Assembly: GCF_018614075.1 (NCBI RefSeq)
Contig: NZ_JAGGOZ010000031.1
Location: forward strand, 50,023-114,022
Source of the DNA: Streptomyces sp. ISL-94
GTDB lineage: Bacteria; Actinomycetota; Actinomycetes; Streptomycetales; Streptomycetaceae
Direction: 5' to 3'
DNA: 64,000 nt
The translations under genes and the position numbers were made by a program. Numbering within the stretch: position 1 is the first letter of the stretch; every line of letters starts with the position of its first letter. Below are positions 48,937 through 57,854 of the stretch, one piece after another. The notes beneath the pieces are model-generated. The model saw only the letters and a list, made by a program, of their open reading frames with translations, did no database searches and was not told where the DNA came from.

Positions 48937-49945
48937 TCAGGCGGGCCAAGAAGGGGCGGGAACCAGGGTGTTCCCGGAGCGGCGGCCCGCCAGGTAGTCC
49001 GCCACGTTGGCGACCGTCGCGTCGATGATCTGACCCACCGCGTCACTCGTGTAATACGCCTGGTGCGAGGTCACCACCACATGCGGAAAGGTGACCAGCC
49101 GCGCCAGCGTGTCGTCCTCCACCGCCACCAGGGACTTGTCGAGGAAGAAGACCCCGGCCTCGGCCTCGTACACGTCCAGCCCCACCCCCGTGAAGCGGCC
49201 CGCCCGCAGCTCGGTGACCAGGGCGTCCGTGTCGACCAGCCCGCCCCGGCTGGAGTTCACGAGGATCGCGTCGTCCCGCATCAGCTTCAGCGCCGCCGAG
49301 TCGACGATGTGGTGCGTGGCTTCCAGCAGCGGCACGTGCAGGCTGATCAGGTCCGAGGACGCGAACAGCGTCTCCTTGTCCACGTACGTCATGCCGAGTT
49401 CCACGCACGCCGGATTGTGCACCACGTCCCACCCCAGCAGGTTCATCCCGAAGCCGTGCGCGATCCGGGTGAACGCCTCGCCGATCTTGCCGGTGCCGAG
49501 GACGCCCACCGTGCGGCCCCTGATGGTCCCGGCCCATCAGCCCGTTCAGGCGGAAGTCGAAGTCCCGGGTCCGGTTCGAGGCCCGTACGATCCGCCGGTT
49601 GACCGCCATCGCCAGGGCCCAGGCGAACTCGGCCACCGAGTACGGCGAGTAGTACGAGACCCGGCTGACTGCCATACCCAGCTCCCGGGCCACGTCCAGG
49701 TCGATGTTGTTGAAGCCCGTCGACCGCTGGGCGACCATCTTCGTCCCGCCCGCCGCCAGGGCCCTCAGCACCCGCCCGTTCAGGTCCGCGTTCACGCTGG
49801 AGGAGATGATCTCGTAGCCGGCCGCGATGGGCGCGGTGTCCTCGGTCATGAAGACGTCCAGGCAGCGGACCTCGTGCTGTCCCGCGAAGGCCTGCTCCAG
49901 GAGCGGCTTCTCGTCGGCGGTCACACCGAATGCCAGGATCTCCAC
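48937..49945 (-). pseudogene. D-lactate dehydrogenase-like 2-hydroxyacid dehydrogenase, frameshifted
   Basis: An NAD-dependent 2-hydroxyacid dehydrogenase interrupted by one extra base. The first part (from GTG 49945) reads in frame through SYYSPYSVAEFAWALAMAV to LNGLMGRD. It then shifts, and the second part (ending 48937) resumes with the NAD motif TVGVLGTGKIGEAF, the catalytic Arg in NSSRGGLVD, Glu in DVYEAEAG and His in VTSHQAYYT. Removing one G at about 49525-49526 restores a roughly 335-residue protein of normal size. All catalytic residues survive, so a very recent mutation or a sequencing error are both possible. Confidence 0.85.
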
Positions 49946-50044
49946 GCTTGCTCCCGCTCCGTCGAATCCGTCGAATCCGTCGATCCATGGGTCGTTTCGT
50001 CACGATACGACCCACGGATCACCCGTGCCCGGGGGCCCGGCGGC

Positions 50045-51073
50045 TCAGCCGAAGAAGACGCCGACCTCCTTGTACAGCGCCGGGTCCACCGTCTTCAGCT
50101 TCGCCGTCGCCTCGGCGATCGGAACCCTGACGATGTCCGTCCCCTTGAGCGCGACCATCTTGCCGAAGTCCCCGTCGCGCACCGCGTCGATCGCGTGCAG
50201 CCCGAACCGCGTCGCCAGCCACCGGTCGAAGGCGCTCGGCGTGCCGCCCCGCTGGATGTGCCCGAGCACGGTCGTACGGGCCTCCTTCCCGGTCCGCGCC
50301 TCGATCTCCTTGGCCAGCCATTCGCCCACACCCGACAGCCGGACGTGCCCGAACGAATCCTTGGTGGCGTCCTTCAGGACCAGGTCCCCGTCCTTGGGCA
50401 TCGCGCCCTCCGCGACCACCACGATCGGCGCGTAGCTCGCCTTGAAGCGCGAGGTCACCCACGCGCACACCTGGTCCACGTCGAAGCGCTGCTCCGGGAT
50501 GAGGATGACGTTGGCGCCGCCCGCGAGGCCCGAGTGCAGGGCGATCCAGCCCGCGTGACGGCCCATGACCTCGACGACCAGGACACGCATGTGCGACTCG
50601 GCCGTGGTGTGCAGCCGGTCGATGGCCTCGGTCGCGATGCCGACCGCGGTGTCGAAACCGAAGGTGTAGTCCGTCGCGGACAGGTCGTTGTCGATGGTCT
50701 TCGGCACGCCGACGCACGGAATGCCGTATTCCCCGTACAGCCTGGCGGCGACCCCGAGGGTGTCCTCGCCGCCGATCGCGATGAGCGCGTCCACCTCGTA
50801 CTTGGCGAGGTTCTCCTTGATGCCCCGCACGCCGTTCTCCGTCTTGAACGGGTTGGTGCGCGAGGAGCCGAGGATGGTGCCGCCCCGGGGGAGGATCCCG
50901 CGGACGGCCGGGATGCCCAGCGGGACCGTGGCGCCTTCGACCACGCCCCGCCAGCCGTCCTTGAACCCGATGAACCCGTAGCCGTACTCCTGCTCGCCCT
51001 TGCGGACGACCCCCCTGATGACCGCGTTGAGCCCGGGGCAGTCGCCCCCGCCGGTCAGCACTCCGACCTTCAT
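50045..51073 (-). CDS. 6-Phosphofructokinase, PPi-type signature residues
   Basis: Glycolytic enzyme phosphorylating fructose 6-phosphate, 342 residues. GGGDCPGLNAVIR (8-20), the active-site PKTIDNDL (124-131), MGRHAGWIALHSG and QRGGTPSAFDR are typical of group III enzymes. The donor-site residues are Asp104 (in GGEDTLG) and Lys125 (PKTIDND). In characterised enzymes this pair goes with pyrophosphate, while glycine at 104 goes with ATP. ATG 51073 has AAGGGAGA in front; the frame is open to 51121. The donor needs a test. Confidence 0.93.
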   Translation of the reverse strand: MKVGVLTGGGDCPGLNAVIRGVVRKGEQEYGYGFIGFKDGWRGVVEGATVPLGIPAVRGILPRGGTILGSSRTNPFKTENGVRGIKENLAKYEVDALIAIGGEDTLGVAARLYGEYGIPCVGVPKTIDNDLSATDYTFGFDTAVGIATEAIDRLHTTAESHMRVLVVEVMGRHAGWIALHSGLAGGANVILIPEQRFDVDQVCAWVTSRFKASYAPIVVVAEGAMPKDGDLVLKDATKDSFGHVRLSGVGEWLAKEIEARTGKEARTTVLGHIQRGGTPSAFDRWLATRFGLHAIDAVRDGDFGKMVALKGTDIVRVPIAEATAKLKTVDPALYKEVGVFFG

Positions 51074-51218
51074 TGCATCTCCCTTCGCCATGACGGCCAC
51101 GCTAGTGGTGACGCAGGTCACAGCAAGGGGCCTGAAGGGGTCAATTCCGGTGGAATCGCGAGGCGTTGCGTACGCCCGTTCACTCGTACGAGGACGTAAG
51201 TACGACGTACGACCGCGC

Positions 51219-51896
51219 CTACGCGTCGTCGAGGCCCCGCTCTATCGCATAACGGACGAGCTCCACCCGGTTGTGCAGCTGGAGCTTGCCCAGCGTGTTC
51301 TGGACGTGGTTCTGCACCGTGCGGTGGGAGATGACCAGCCGCTCCGCGATCTGCTTGTACGAGAGCCCCTTGGCCACCAGCCGCAGCACCTCGGTCTCCC
51401 GGTCGGTCAGCTGCGGCGCCTTCGGCTCGTCGGAGGCGGTCGGCGCCGGATCGGTGGCCAGGCGCCGGTACTCGCCGAGCACCAGCCCGGCCAGGCCCGG
51501 GGTGAAGACGGGGTCGCCGGCCGCCGTGCGGCGGACCGCGTCGATCAGCTCCTGGGCGCCGGCGGACTTCAACAGGTAGCCGGTCGCGCCGGACTTCACC
51601 GCCTCCAGGACGTCCGCGTGCTCGCCGCTCGCCGACAGGACCAGGACGCGCAGCGCCGGGTTGGCCCCGACGAGCTCCTTGCAGACCTGCACGCCCGGCA
51701 TCCCGGGCAGGTTGAGGTCGAGGACCAGCACGTCGGGGGTGACGGCGCGGGCCCGGCGCACCGCCTCGGGGCCGTCGCCGGCGGTGGCCACCACGTCGAA
51801 GCCGGCGGCGGCCAGGTCGCGGGCGACCGCGTCCCGCCACATCGGGTGGTCGTCGACGACCATCACCCGGATCTCGTGCGGTTCGTATGTGCTCAC
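51219..51896 (-). CDS. macR: Response regulator MacR (NarL/LuxR type)
   Basis: DNA-binding response regulator of 225 residues. The receiver domain (about 9-125) has the acidic pair in VMVVDDHPMW, the phospho-acceptor Asp in DVLVLDLNLPG (about 58) and the switch Lys in YLLKSAG. The LuxR-type helix-turn-helix is at about 160-222 (LTDRETEVLRLVAKGLSYKQIAE region). The position next to the MacS-like kinase and beside pfk matches S. coelicolor macRS, which affects morphological differentiation and antibiotic production. Its ATG overlaps the macS stop by 4 bp. Confidence 0.88.
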   Translation of the reverse strand: MSTYEPHEIRVMVVDDHPMWRDAVARDLAAAGFDVVATAGDGPEAVRRARAVTPDVLVLDLNLPGMPGVQVCKELVGANPALRVLVLSASGEHADVLEAVKSGATGYLLKSAGAQELIDAVRRTAAGDPVFTPGLAGLVLGEYRRLATDPAPTASDEPKAPQLTDRETEVLRLVAKGLSYKQIAERLVISHRTVQNHVQNTLGKLQLHNRVELVRYAIERGLDDA

Positions 51897-53125
51897 TGGG
51901 TCCTCCCCCTGGGTACTTTCAGTTCCACTTCGGTGCCCTGCCCGGGGACGGACACCAGCTCGGCGGTGCCGCCGAGATCACGCAGCCGGCCGCGGATGGA
52001 CAGGGCCACCCCCATCCGGCCCTCGCCCTCCGCCTGGTCGAGCCGGCCCGCCGGGATGCCCGGGCCGTCGTCCCTGACGGTCACGATCACCTCGTCGCCC
52101 CAGTCCTCCACCAGGATCCAGGCGCTGGCCCCCTCCCCGGCGTGCCTGCGCACGTTGTCGAGGGCGGCGCCGACCGCCGCGGCCAGCTCCTTCGCGGCGG
52201 GCACCGGCAGCGGCACCGGGGTGCCCGGCTCGGCGAAGCTCACCCGGGAGCCGGCGTGGGGCGCGAGGAGCGTCCGCAGGTCCAGCTCGCCGCCGCCCTC
52301 TCCCTCCCCTTCGCCCTCGTCCTCCACCTCGTACGAGTGCACCAGCGCACCCCGCGATTCGTCGCGGGAGACCCGGGAGGGGTTCACCAGCCCGGTGGAG
52401 ACCAGGGTGCGCAACGCCACCTCCTGCTCCCCCGCCATCCGGCCGAGCTCGGCGGCCTCGCCGCCCAGGTCGGTGCCGCGCCGCTGGACCATGGCGAGGA
52501 CCTGGAGGACCCCGTCGTGGATGTCGCGGGCGAGGCGCTCGCGCTCGCGGGTGGCGGCCTCGATCTCCAGGGCGCGGGCGAGGGTGGCTTCGCTGGCCCG
52601 GGCGACCTCGACGACGTAGCCGATCGCTATCGAGGCGACCCAGACCAGCAGGACGTTGTGCAGGGTGTCCCGGGTGGGCTCGCCGCCGTGGATGACGATG
52701 TTGGCCGCGGCCACGAAGGTGGAGGCGAAGCCGGCCCAGCGCCAGCCGCCCTTGATGGCGAAGGCGAGCACCGAGCCCGCGGTCCAGATGCTGGGGAGGG
52801 TGGGGCCGCCGCCGGCGATCCGCTCGGCGGTGTCGGCGACCGGGGTGAGCAGGACCCCGGCGAGGGCGACCGTGAGGTCGGCGCCGAGGAAGCGCTTGGT
52901 GCAGCTGGTGGCGTTCGCCACCTTGCGGTGGGTGGCGAGGGTCCAGAGCGCGAGGACGGCGAGGTAGCCGGCCGCGATCCCCGGGCGGTCGAACTTCTTG
53001 TAGGCGGAGGCGAACAGCCCCACCGCGTAGAGCATGGTCAGCAGCCGATAGCCCGTCAGGGCCCGCCACAGCGGCTGCTCGACCGACATGCGTACGACGC
53101 GCTCGCGTTTCGCCATCTCCCCCAC
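51893..53125 (-). CDS. macS: Sensor histidine kinase MacS
   Basis: Membrane kinase of up to 410 residues. About five N-terminal helices (roughly 20-185) with short loops suggest membrane sensing. The HisKA_3 phospho-acceptor site is RERLARDIHDGVLQVLAMV (His at about 213). The HATPase segment has AVGAALDNVRRHAG (N-box) and VTVRDDGPGIP (G1). An acidic linker with EDEGEGEGEG separates the two. ATG 53089 is an alternative start. The stop overlaps macR. The cognate signal is unknown. Confidence 0.88.
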   Translation of the reverse strand: MGEMAKRERVVRMSVEQPLWRALTGYRLLTMLYAVGLFASAYKKFDRPGIAAGYLAVLALWTLATHRKVANATSCTKRFLGADLTVALAGVLLTPVADTAERIAGGGPTLPSIWTAGSVLAFAIKGGWRWAGFASTFVAAANIVIHGGEPTRDTLHNVLLVWVASIAIGYVVEVARASEATLARALEIEAATRERERLARDIHDGVLQVLAMVQRRGTDLGGEAAELGRMAGEQEVALRTLVSTGLVNPSRVSRDESRGALVHSYEVEDEGEGEGEGGGELDLRTLLAPHAGSRVSFAEPGTPVPLPVPAAKELAAAVGAALDNVRRHAGEGASAWILVEDWGDEVIVTVRDDGPGIPAGRLDQAEGEGRMGVALSIRGRLRDLGGTAELVSVPGQGTEVELKVPRGRTQ

Positions 53126-53150
53126 CCCCCGCGCGGGCGGCGCCGCCCCG

Positions 53151-53888
53151 CTACTCGCCCTGGTCCGCCTTGGCTGCCTTTTCGGCTTTCTCGGCCTTCT
53201 CGGCCTTCTCCGCCTTCTCGGCGTCGGCGATCTGGCGCTTGGCCGCCGTCGCGTAGATGTCGACGTACTCCTGGCCGGACAGCTTCATGATCTCGTACAT
53301 GACCTCGTCGGTCACCGAGCGGAGGATGAAGCGGTCGCCGTCCATGCCGTGGTAGCGGCTGAAGTCAAGCGGCTTGCCGATCCGGATGCCCGGGCGCATC
53401 AGCTTGGGGACCACCTTGCCGGGCGGCTGGATCTTCTCCGTGTCGATCATCGCCACGGGGATCACGGGGGCGCCCGTGGCCAGTGCCACGCGGGCCAGGC
53501 CGCCGGGCTTGCCGCGGTAGAGGCGTCCGTCGGGTGAACGCGTCCCCTCGGGGTAGATACCGAACAGCTCTCCGCGCTCGATGACCTCGATGCCGCTCTT
53601 GATGGCGGCCTCGCCCGCACCCCGCGCACCGGAGCGGTCCACCGGGAGCTGGCCGACGCCCTTGAAGAAGGCGGCCGTCAGCTTGCCCTTGACGCCGGGG
53701 GAGGTGAAGTACTCCGCCTTCGCGATGAAGGTGACCTTCCGGTCCAGCACGGCGGGCAGGAAGAACGAGTCGGAGAAGGACAGGTGGTTGCTCGCGAGGA
53801 TCGCCGGCCCCTCGGCGGGAATGTTCTCGAGGCCCTCCACCCAGGGCCTGAAGGCGAGCTTCAGGGACCCGCCGATGGAGAACTTCAT
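53151..53888 (-). CDS. plsC: 1-Acyl-sn-glycerol-3-phosphate acyltransferase (PlsC type)
   Basis: Membrane-associated acyltransferase making phosphatidic acid, 245 residues from ATG 53888. Motifs are NHLSFSDSFF (block I, with His and Asp), IYPEGTRSPDGRLYRGKPG (block III) and VIPVAMI (block IV). The C-terminus is a lysine/alanine/glutamate repeat (AEKAEKAEKAEKAEK) encoded by 9 bp tandem repeats. An upstream ATG at 53954 would add 22 residues; neither start has a strong ribosome site. It is divergent from the esterase gene. Confidence 0.88.
   Translation of the reverse strand: MKFSIGGSLKLAFRPWVEGLENIPAEGPAILASNHLSFSDSFFLPAVLDRKVTFIAKAEYFTSPGVKGKLTAAFFKGVGQLPVDRSGARGAGEAAIKSGIEVIERGELFGIYPEGTRSPDGRLYRGKPGGLARVALATGAPVIPVAMIDTEKIQPPGKVVPKLMRPGIRIGKPLDFSRYHGMDGDRFILRSVTDEVMYEIMKLSGQEYVDIYATAAKRQIADAEKAEKAEKAEKAEKAAKADQGE
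53179..53222. repeat. 9 bp in-frame tandem repeats in the plsC tail
   Basis: About five imperfect copies of TTCTCGGCC (read on the plus strand), giving repeated Ala-Glu-Lys on the coding strand. Expansion or contraction keeps the frame. Confidence 0.85.
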
Positions 53889-54059
53889 TGCGCCGTAGAT
53901 CAACTCGAAAGCCTTCCTGTGTCTGTCGAACAGACCATATCCCCTGGCTCCCATGGGAGCGGCCCTACGGCCCTGGTCGGTGTCATCCCGGTCGCGTACG
54001 GTGAAGTCACACAGAGCAACACCCCCATCCCGACGTACATCATGATCAAGGAGACCCTG

Positions 54060-54839
54060 GTGCCCGTCCTCCCTGGAGCCGAGCCGTTCCGCCACGAGGG
54101 CGGAGATGTCGGCGTCCTTCTCTGCCACGGCTTCACCGGTTCCCCGCAGTCGCTGCGCCCCTGGGCCGAGTATCTGGCCGAGCGCGGGCTCACGGTGTCG
54201 CTGCCGCTGCTGCCCGGACACGGGACGCGGTGGCAGGACATGCAGCTCACGGGCTGGCAGGACTGGTACGCCGAGGTGGACCGCGCACTGCGGGAACTGC
54301 TGGACCGGTGCGAGCAGGTGTTCGTCTTCGGGCTGTCGATGGGCGGCGCGCTCAGCCTGCGGCTGGCGGCCAAGCACGGGGACGCCATCAGCGGCCTCGT
54401 GCTGGTCAACCCGGCCAACAAGGTCCACGACCCGCTGGCCTTCGCCCTCCCGGTGGCCCAGCACTTCGTCCGGTCCACGCCGGGCATCGCCAGCGACATC
54501 GCGAAGCCGGGCTCGGAGGAGGTCGGCTACGACCGGGTCCCGACCCGGGCCGCCCACTCGCTGCGGAGGTTCTTCCGGCTGGTGGACGCCGATCTGCCGC
54601 AGGTGACGCAGCCGGTGCTGCTGCTGCACAGCCGGCAGGACCATGTCGTCCCGCCGGTCGACTCGGCGCGGATCCTGGCCCGGATCTCGTCGACGGACGT
54701 CACGGAGACCCTGCTGGAACAGAGCTACCACGTCGCGACGTTGGACCATGACGCGGAGCGGATCTTCGCGGACAGCTTTGCGTTCGTCGGCCGACTGGCG
54801 GAGAGCGTGGGCAGGGAGGGGGCGGAGGCTGGTGGCTGA
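54060..54839 (+). CDS. Alpha/beta hydrolase, carboxylesterase/monoacylglycerol lipase type
   Basis: Serine hydrolase of 259 residues. The oxyanion segment LLCHGFTGSPQS (about 19-30), nucleophile Ser in FGLSMGGALS (about 92), catalytic Asp in LHSRQDHVVPP (about 197) and His in SYHVATLDHD (about 228) match Est30-like carboxylesterases. GTG 54060 follows AAGGAG by 6 bases; ATG 54042 in the same frame lacks one. It overlaps the next gene by 8 bp. Confidence 0.92.
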   Translation: MPVLPGAEPFRHEGGDVGVLLCHGFTGSPQSLRPWAEYLAERGLTVSLPLLPGHGTRWQDMQLTGWQDWYAEVDRALRELLDRCEQVFVFGLSMGGALSLRLAAKHGDAISGLVLVNPANKVHDPLAFALPVAQHFVRSTPGIASDIAKPGSEEVGYDRVPTRAAHSLRRFFRLVDADLPQVTQPVLLLHSRQDHVVPPVDSARILARISSTDVTETLLEQSYHVATLDHDAERIFADSFAFVGRLAESVGREGAEAGG

Positions 54840-55413
54840 GCACGAGGAGCAGTCGGGCGGAGTTCCGCCGTTGGACGAGGAAGCGGCGTGGGCGGCGATC
54901 GTCGCCGGGTACGGGCAGGAGCCGCCGGACCCGCCGGGGGCCAGACCGTACAGACCGATCGAGAATCTGATGCTGCCGGAGGAGGACGTCAAGCCGGTGG
55001 GGCCCGGGCCGGAGGCGGAGCCCGGGGCGGAGCCTGGGGCTGAGCCGCCGGCTCCGCTGGGCAGCTCGGTGGTCTTCGCCCCGGGCGTCGGTGTGGGCCC
55101 GGGCCCACGGGACCACTCCCTCTCGGAGCCGAAGGACGACGACCTGACCCCGGCCGACCGGGCGGAGGAGGGCCACTTCGTCCCGCCGGAACCGGAGCTG
55201 CCGCCGGCGGACACGACGGCGAAGTTCGCGTGGCTGGCGGTGGTCGGGGGGCCGGTCCTGCTGCTGGTGGCGGTGCTGCTGCAGTGGGACATGACGTGGT
55301 GGCTGACGACGCTGGGCATCGGCGGCTTCCTGGGCGGCTTCGCGACGCTGGTCGCACGCATGCAGCACGGCGACGACGAGGACGACGACCCCGGCCGGGG
55401 CGCGGTGGTTTAG
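54832..55413 (+). CDS. Conserved membrane protein with acidic termini
   Basis: I do not recognise a named family. The 193 residues have an acidic, proline-rich N-terminal two thirds (several E-P-G-A-E-P repeats), two membrane helices at about 129-150 and 155-172, and the acidic end HGDDEDDDPGRGA. The GTG at 54832 overlaps the esterase stop by 8 bp and follows GGAGGC, so it is co-translated with the esterase. This pairing may be common in Streptomyces, but the role is unknown. Confidence 0.75.
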   Translation: MAEHEEQSGGVPPLDEEAAWAAIVAGYGQEPPDPPGARPYRPIENLMLPEEDVKPVGPGPEAEPGAEPGAEPPAPLGSSVVFAPGVGVGPGPRDHSLSEPKDDDLTPADRAEEGHFVPPEPELPPADTTAKFAWLAVVGGPVLLLVAVLLQWDMTWWLTTLGIGGFLGGFATLVARMQHGDDEDDDPGRGAVV

Positions 55414-56016
55414 GGGCCCCGCCCGCCCTTGGGACCCCGCCCCAAACCCCGGCGAGGCCGGAATGCGGTCCGGCCAAGCAGGCGAGCGCGCCCCAAAGAC
55501 CGGGGCTCCGCCCCGCACCCCGCGCCTCAAACGCCGGCGAGGCTGGAGTTTGGTCCCGCCAAGTGGGCGCCGCGGCTCAAAAACCGGGGCTCCGCCCCGC
55601 GCCTCAAACGCCGGCGAGGCTGAATTGTGTCCGGCCAAGCTCAACCGCCCGACAGGCCGCGTTGCCCGGAGGGCAATTTCAGCCTCGCCGGCGTTTGGGC
55701 GCAGGGTGCAGAGCGGAGCCCCGGAAAGCCCGGCAGCAGCCGGCTCACGGCCGCAAGCCGGAGCAACCTCAGCCTCGCCGGCGATTGAGGCGCGGGGTCT
55801 GGGGCAGAGCCCCAGGAAGCCGGACCGCAGGTTGGCTCACGGCCGCAAGCCGGTGGCGGTGGGTTGCCCGGAGGGCAAGTTCAGCCTCGCCGGCGATTGA
55901 GGCGCGGGGTCTGGGGCAGAGCCCCAGGAACCCGGGCCGCGGCTTGGCTCACGGCCACATCGCACCGGGCAGCATAGTCAGCCGCGCCGGCGTTTGAGGC
56001 GCGGGGCGCGGCCGGG
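55414..56016. repeat. REP-like cluster at convergent junction (locus E)
   Basis: A 603 bp non-coding gap packed with seven copies of the CGCCGGCGTTTGAGGCGCGG family. Three are in the reverse orientation (about 55440, 55500-55548 and 55585-55623), followed by four direct copies (about 55678-55722, 55770-55812, 55881-55926 and 55977-56010). Most carry the GGGGC...GGAGCCCC hairpin; two carry GGGGCAGAGCCCCA instead. The copies at 55770 and 55881 are nearly identical over more than 40 bp. No gene is supported. Confidence 0.88.
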
Positions 56017-56781
56017 CTACGGCGCAGCCGGGAGGCGGAGGGCGGCCAGGACCGGGAGGTGGTCCGTGGCGGCCAGGAGGTCCGCCGCAGCCACCCCCGC
56101 CAGCCCCGCCGGGACACCGCACGCGAGCACCTCCACACCCCCCGTCGCGAACACCGCGTCGATCCGCCGGTCCGGCGCCCCCGGTGGGAACGTCGGGCCA
56201 CCGCCCCACGGGGCCACTGCCCGGCAGTCCTGAAGAGCCGCCGCCAGCCTCCCGAAGGCGGGCCCCTCCGGGCCCTCGTTCAGGTCCCCGGCGGCGATCA
56301 CGTGCGGGGCTCCCAGCGACGCGACCCGGTCCAGGAGCAGACCGGCCTGGGCCCGCCGTTCCGCCGGGTCCAGCGACAGGTGGGCGCTGATGAGCCCCAC
56401 CCGGGCCGCCCCGAAGCGGACCACGGCCGTCGCGAAGCCGCGCCGGTGCAGGCCGGGGGTGCGCGGCAGCAGTACGTCCTGCGTCCGCTCCACGAAGGCC
56501 CGTAGCGAGCACAGCAGCAGCGGCCCCGCCGCCGTCGCGCCCCCGCCCAGCACCACGAGGTCGGTCTTCGCGGCCAGCCGCGCCGCGTGCTTGCGCCAGC
56601 GGAAGAACCGCGGCGCCTCCTGCACGAAGACCAGGTCGGGCTCGCACGCCCGGATGACCCGGGCCAGCGCCTCCTCGTCGTCGCGCAGCGAGCGGATGTT
56701 GTAGCTGAGCACCCGGATCACGGCAGAACCGTCCGGCTCCGTACGAGACGTCGGCAGCGAAGGCAGCAGCTGTTGGTCCAT
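56017..56781 (-). CDS. Endonuclease/exonuclease/phosphatase family hydrolase
   Basis: Soluble EEP-fold hydrolase of 254 residues. Motifs in order: VLSYNIRSL (Asn, about 26), VFVQEAPRF (metal Glu), ISAHLSLDP (His), AAGDLNEGP (Asp and Asn) and the final ATDHLPVLA (Asp-His). The substrate could be a nucleic acid, phospholipid or phosphoinositide. No signal peptide is visible. It follows glkA after a terminator and so is likely transcribed separately. Confidence 0.88.
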   Translation of the reverse strand: MDQQLLPSLPTSRTEPDGSAVIRVLSYNIRSLRDDEEALARVIRACEPDLVFVQEAPRFFRWRKHAARLAAKTDLVVLGGGATAAGPLLLCSLRAFVERTQDVLLPRTPGLHRRGFATAVVRFGAARVGLISAHLSLDPAERRAQAGLLLDRVASLGAPHVIAAGDLNEGPEGPAFGRLAAALQDCRAVAPWGGGPTFPPGAPDRRIDAVFATGGVEVLACGVPAGLAGVAAADLLAATDHLPVLAALRLPAAP

Positions 56782-56792
56782 GCCCGCAAGAT

Positions 56793-56839
56793 ACGCAACC
56801 GCCCGCCGCTCCCCCAGGGGGCGCGGCGGGCGGTTGCGT
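56793..56839 (-). terminator. Terminator after glkA
   Basis: A perfect 17 bp stem (ACGCAACCGCCCGCCGC and its complement) encloses 13 bases that themselves pair as CCCCC-A-GGGGG, giving a nearly continuous long hairpin 13 bp after the glkA stop. Confidence 0.9.
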
Positions 56840-56851
56840 CAAGGGAAGGTG

Positions 56852-57793
56852 TCAGCCCTGGCGCGCCAGGTCCGCCGCGCCCACGAGCCCGGCCTTTCCG
56901 CCCAGCTGGGCGGCGAGGACCTGCGCGTGCGGACGCCAGGCGCCGCCGATCAGCCAGCGCTTGAAGGACTTGCGGATCGGGTCGAGGACGAGGTCGCCCT
57001 CGTCGGAGACCCCGCCGCCGACGATGAAGGCCGACGGGTCGAAGAGCGAGGCCAGGTCGGCCAGGCCCGCGCCGGCCCAGCGGGCCAGCTCGCGGAAGGA
57101 GTCGACGGCCACCAGGTCGCCCTGGCGGGCGGCCGCGCTGATGTGCTTGCCCTCGATGCCCTCGGGGGTGCCGTCGCCGAGGGACAGCAGGATCGCCGCG
57201 TTCTCGGGGGTCGCGTTGGCGCGCTGCTTCGCGTACCGGACGAGCGCGCGCCCGGAGGCGTACTGCTCCCAGCAGCCCTGGCTCCCGCATCCGCACAGCA
57301 GGCCGTCCGGGACGACCCGGATGTGCCCGAACTCGGCGGCGACGCCGAAGCGCCCGCGCCGCAGCTTGTTGCCGATGATGATGCCGCCGCCCAGGCCGGT
57401 GCCGAGCGTGATGCAGATGACGTCCTCGTGGCCCTGGCCGGCGCCGAAGCGGTACTCGCCCCAGGCCGCGCAGTTCGCGTCGTTCTCGACGACGACGGGG
57501 AGGCCGATGCGCTGCTCGACCTTGTCCTTCAGCGGCTCGTGGCGCCAGTTGATGTTCGGTGCGAAGAGCACCGTGGCGCGCTTGTCGTCCACGTAGCCGG
57601 CGGCGCCGATGCCGACGGCCTCGATGGTGTGGTTGCTGCTGACTTCGGAGACGGCGGCGCAGATGGCCTCCGTGACTCCGTCCGCGGTCGGCGGGGTGGG
57701 CACCTTGTACGTCTCAAGGATGGTGCCCTCTTCGTCGACCACGCCGGCCGCGATCTTCGTGCCGCCGATGTCGACGCCGATGGTGAGTCCCAT
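56852..57793 (-). CDS. glkA: ROK family glucokinase
   Basis: ATP-dependent glucose kinase of 313 residues. The phosphate loop is GVDIGGTKIAAGVVDEEG (shown partly: DIGGTKIAAG). Catalytic Asp lies in VENDANCAAWGE, and the ROK zinc site is EFGHIRVVP plus CGCGSQGCWEQYASG. In S. coelicolor GlkA is also the mediator of carbon catabolite repression through a mechanism beyond its activity (known). The gene stands alone and ends at a strong terminator. Confidence 0.96.
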   Translation of the reverse strand: MGLTIGVDIGGTKIAAGVVDEEGTILETYKVPTPPTADGVTEAICAAVSEVSSNHTIEAVGIGAAGYVDDKRATVLFAPNINWRHEPLKDKVEQRIGLPVVVENDANCAAWGEYRFGAGQGHEDVICITLGTGLGGGIIIGNKLRRGRFGVAAEFGHIRVVPDGLLCGCGSQGCWEQYASGRALVRYAKQRANATPENAAILLSLGDGTPEGIEGKHISAAARQGDLVAVDSFRELARWAGAGLADLASLFDPSAFIVGGGVSDEGDLVLDPIRKSFKRWLIGGAWRPHAQVLAAQLGGKAGLVGAADLARQG

Positions 57794-57854
57794 TAGTCCC
57801 TCGGTTTCCGGTCAAACCCCGCCACGGCCAACGGTACCCGAGGGCGGCAGAGGT

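Noticed and set aside
53955..55361. Extended frame upstream of plsC, 736 residues in all
   Set aside because: It is antisense to the esterase and following gene, and the PlsC family begins near 53888.
55597..55673. Short frames in the convergent gap as small genes
   Set aside because: They read through REP-like copies, lack ribosome sites and change with repeat number.
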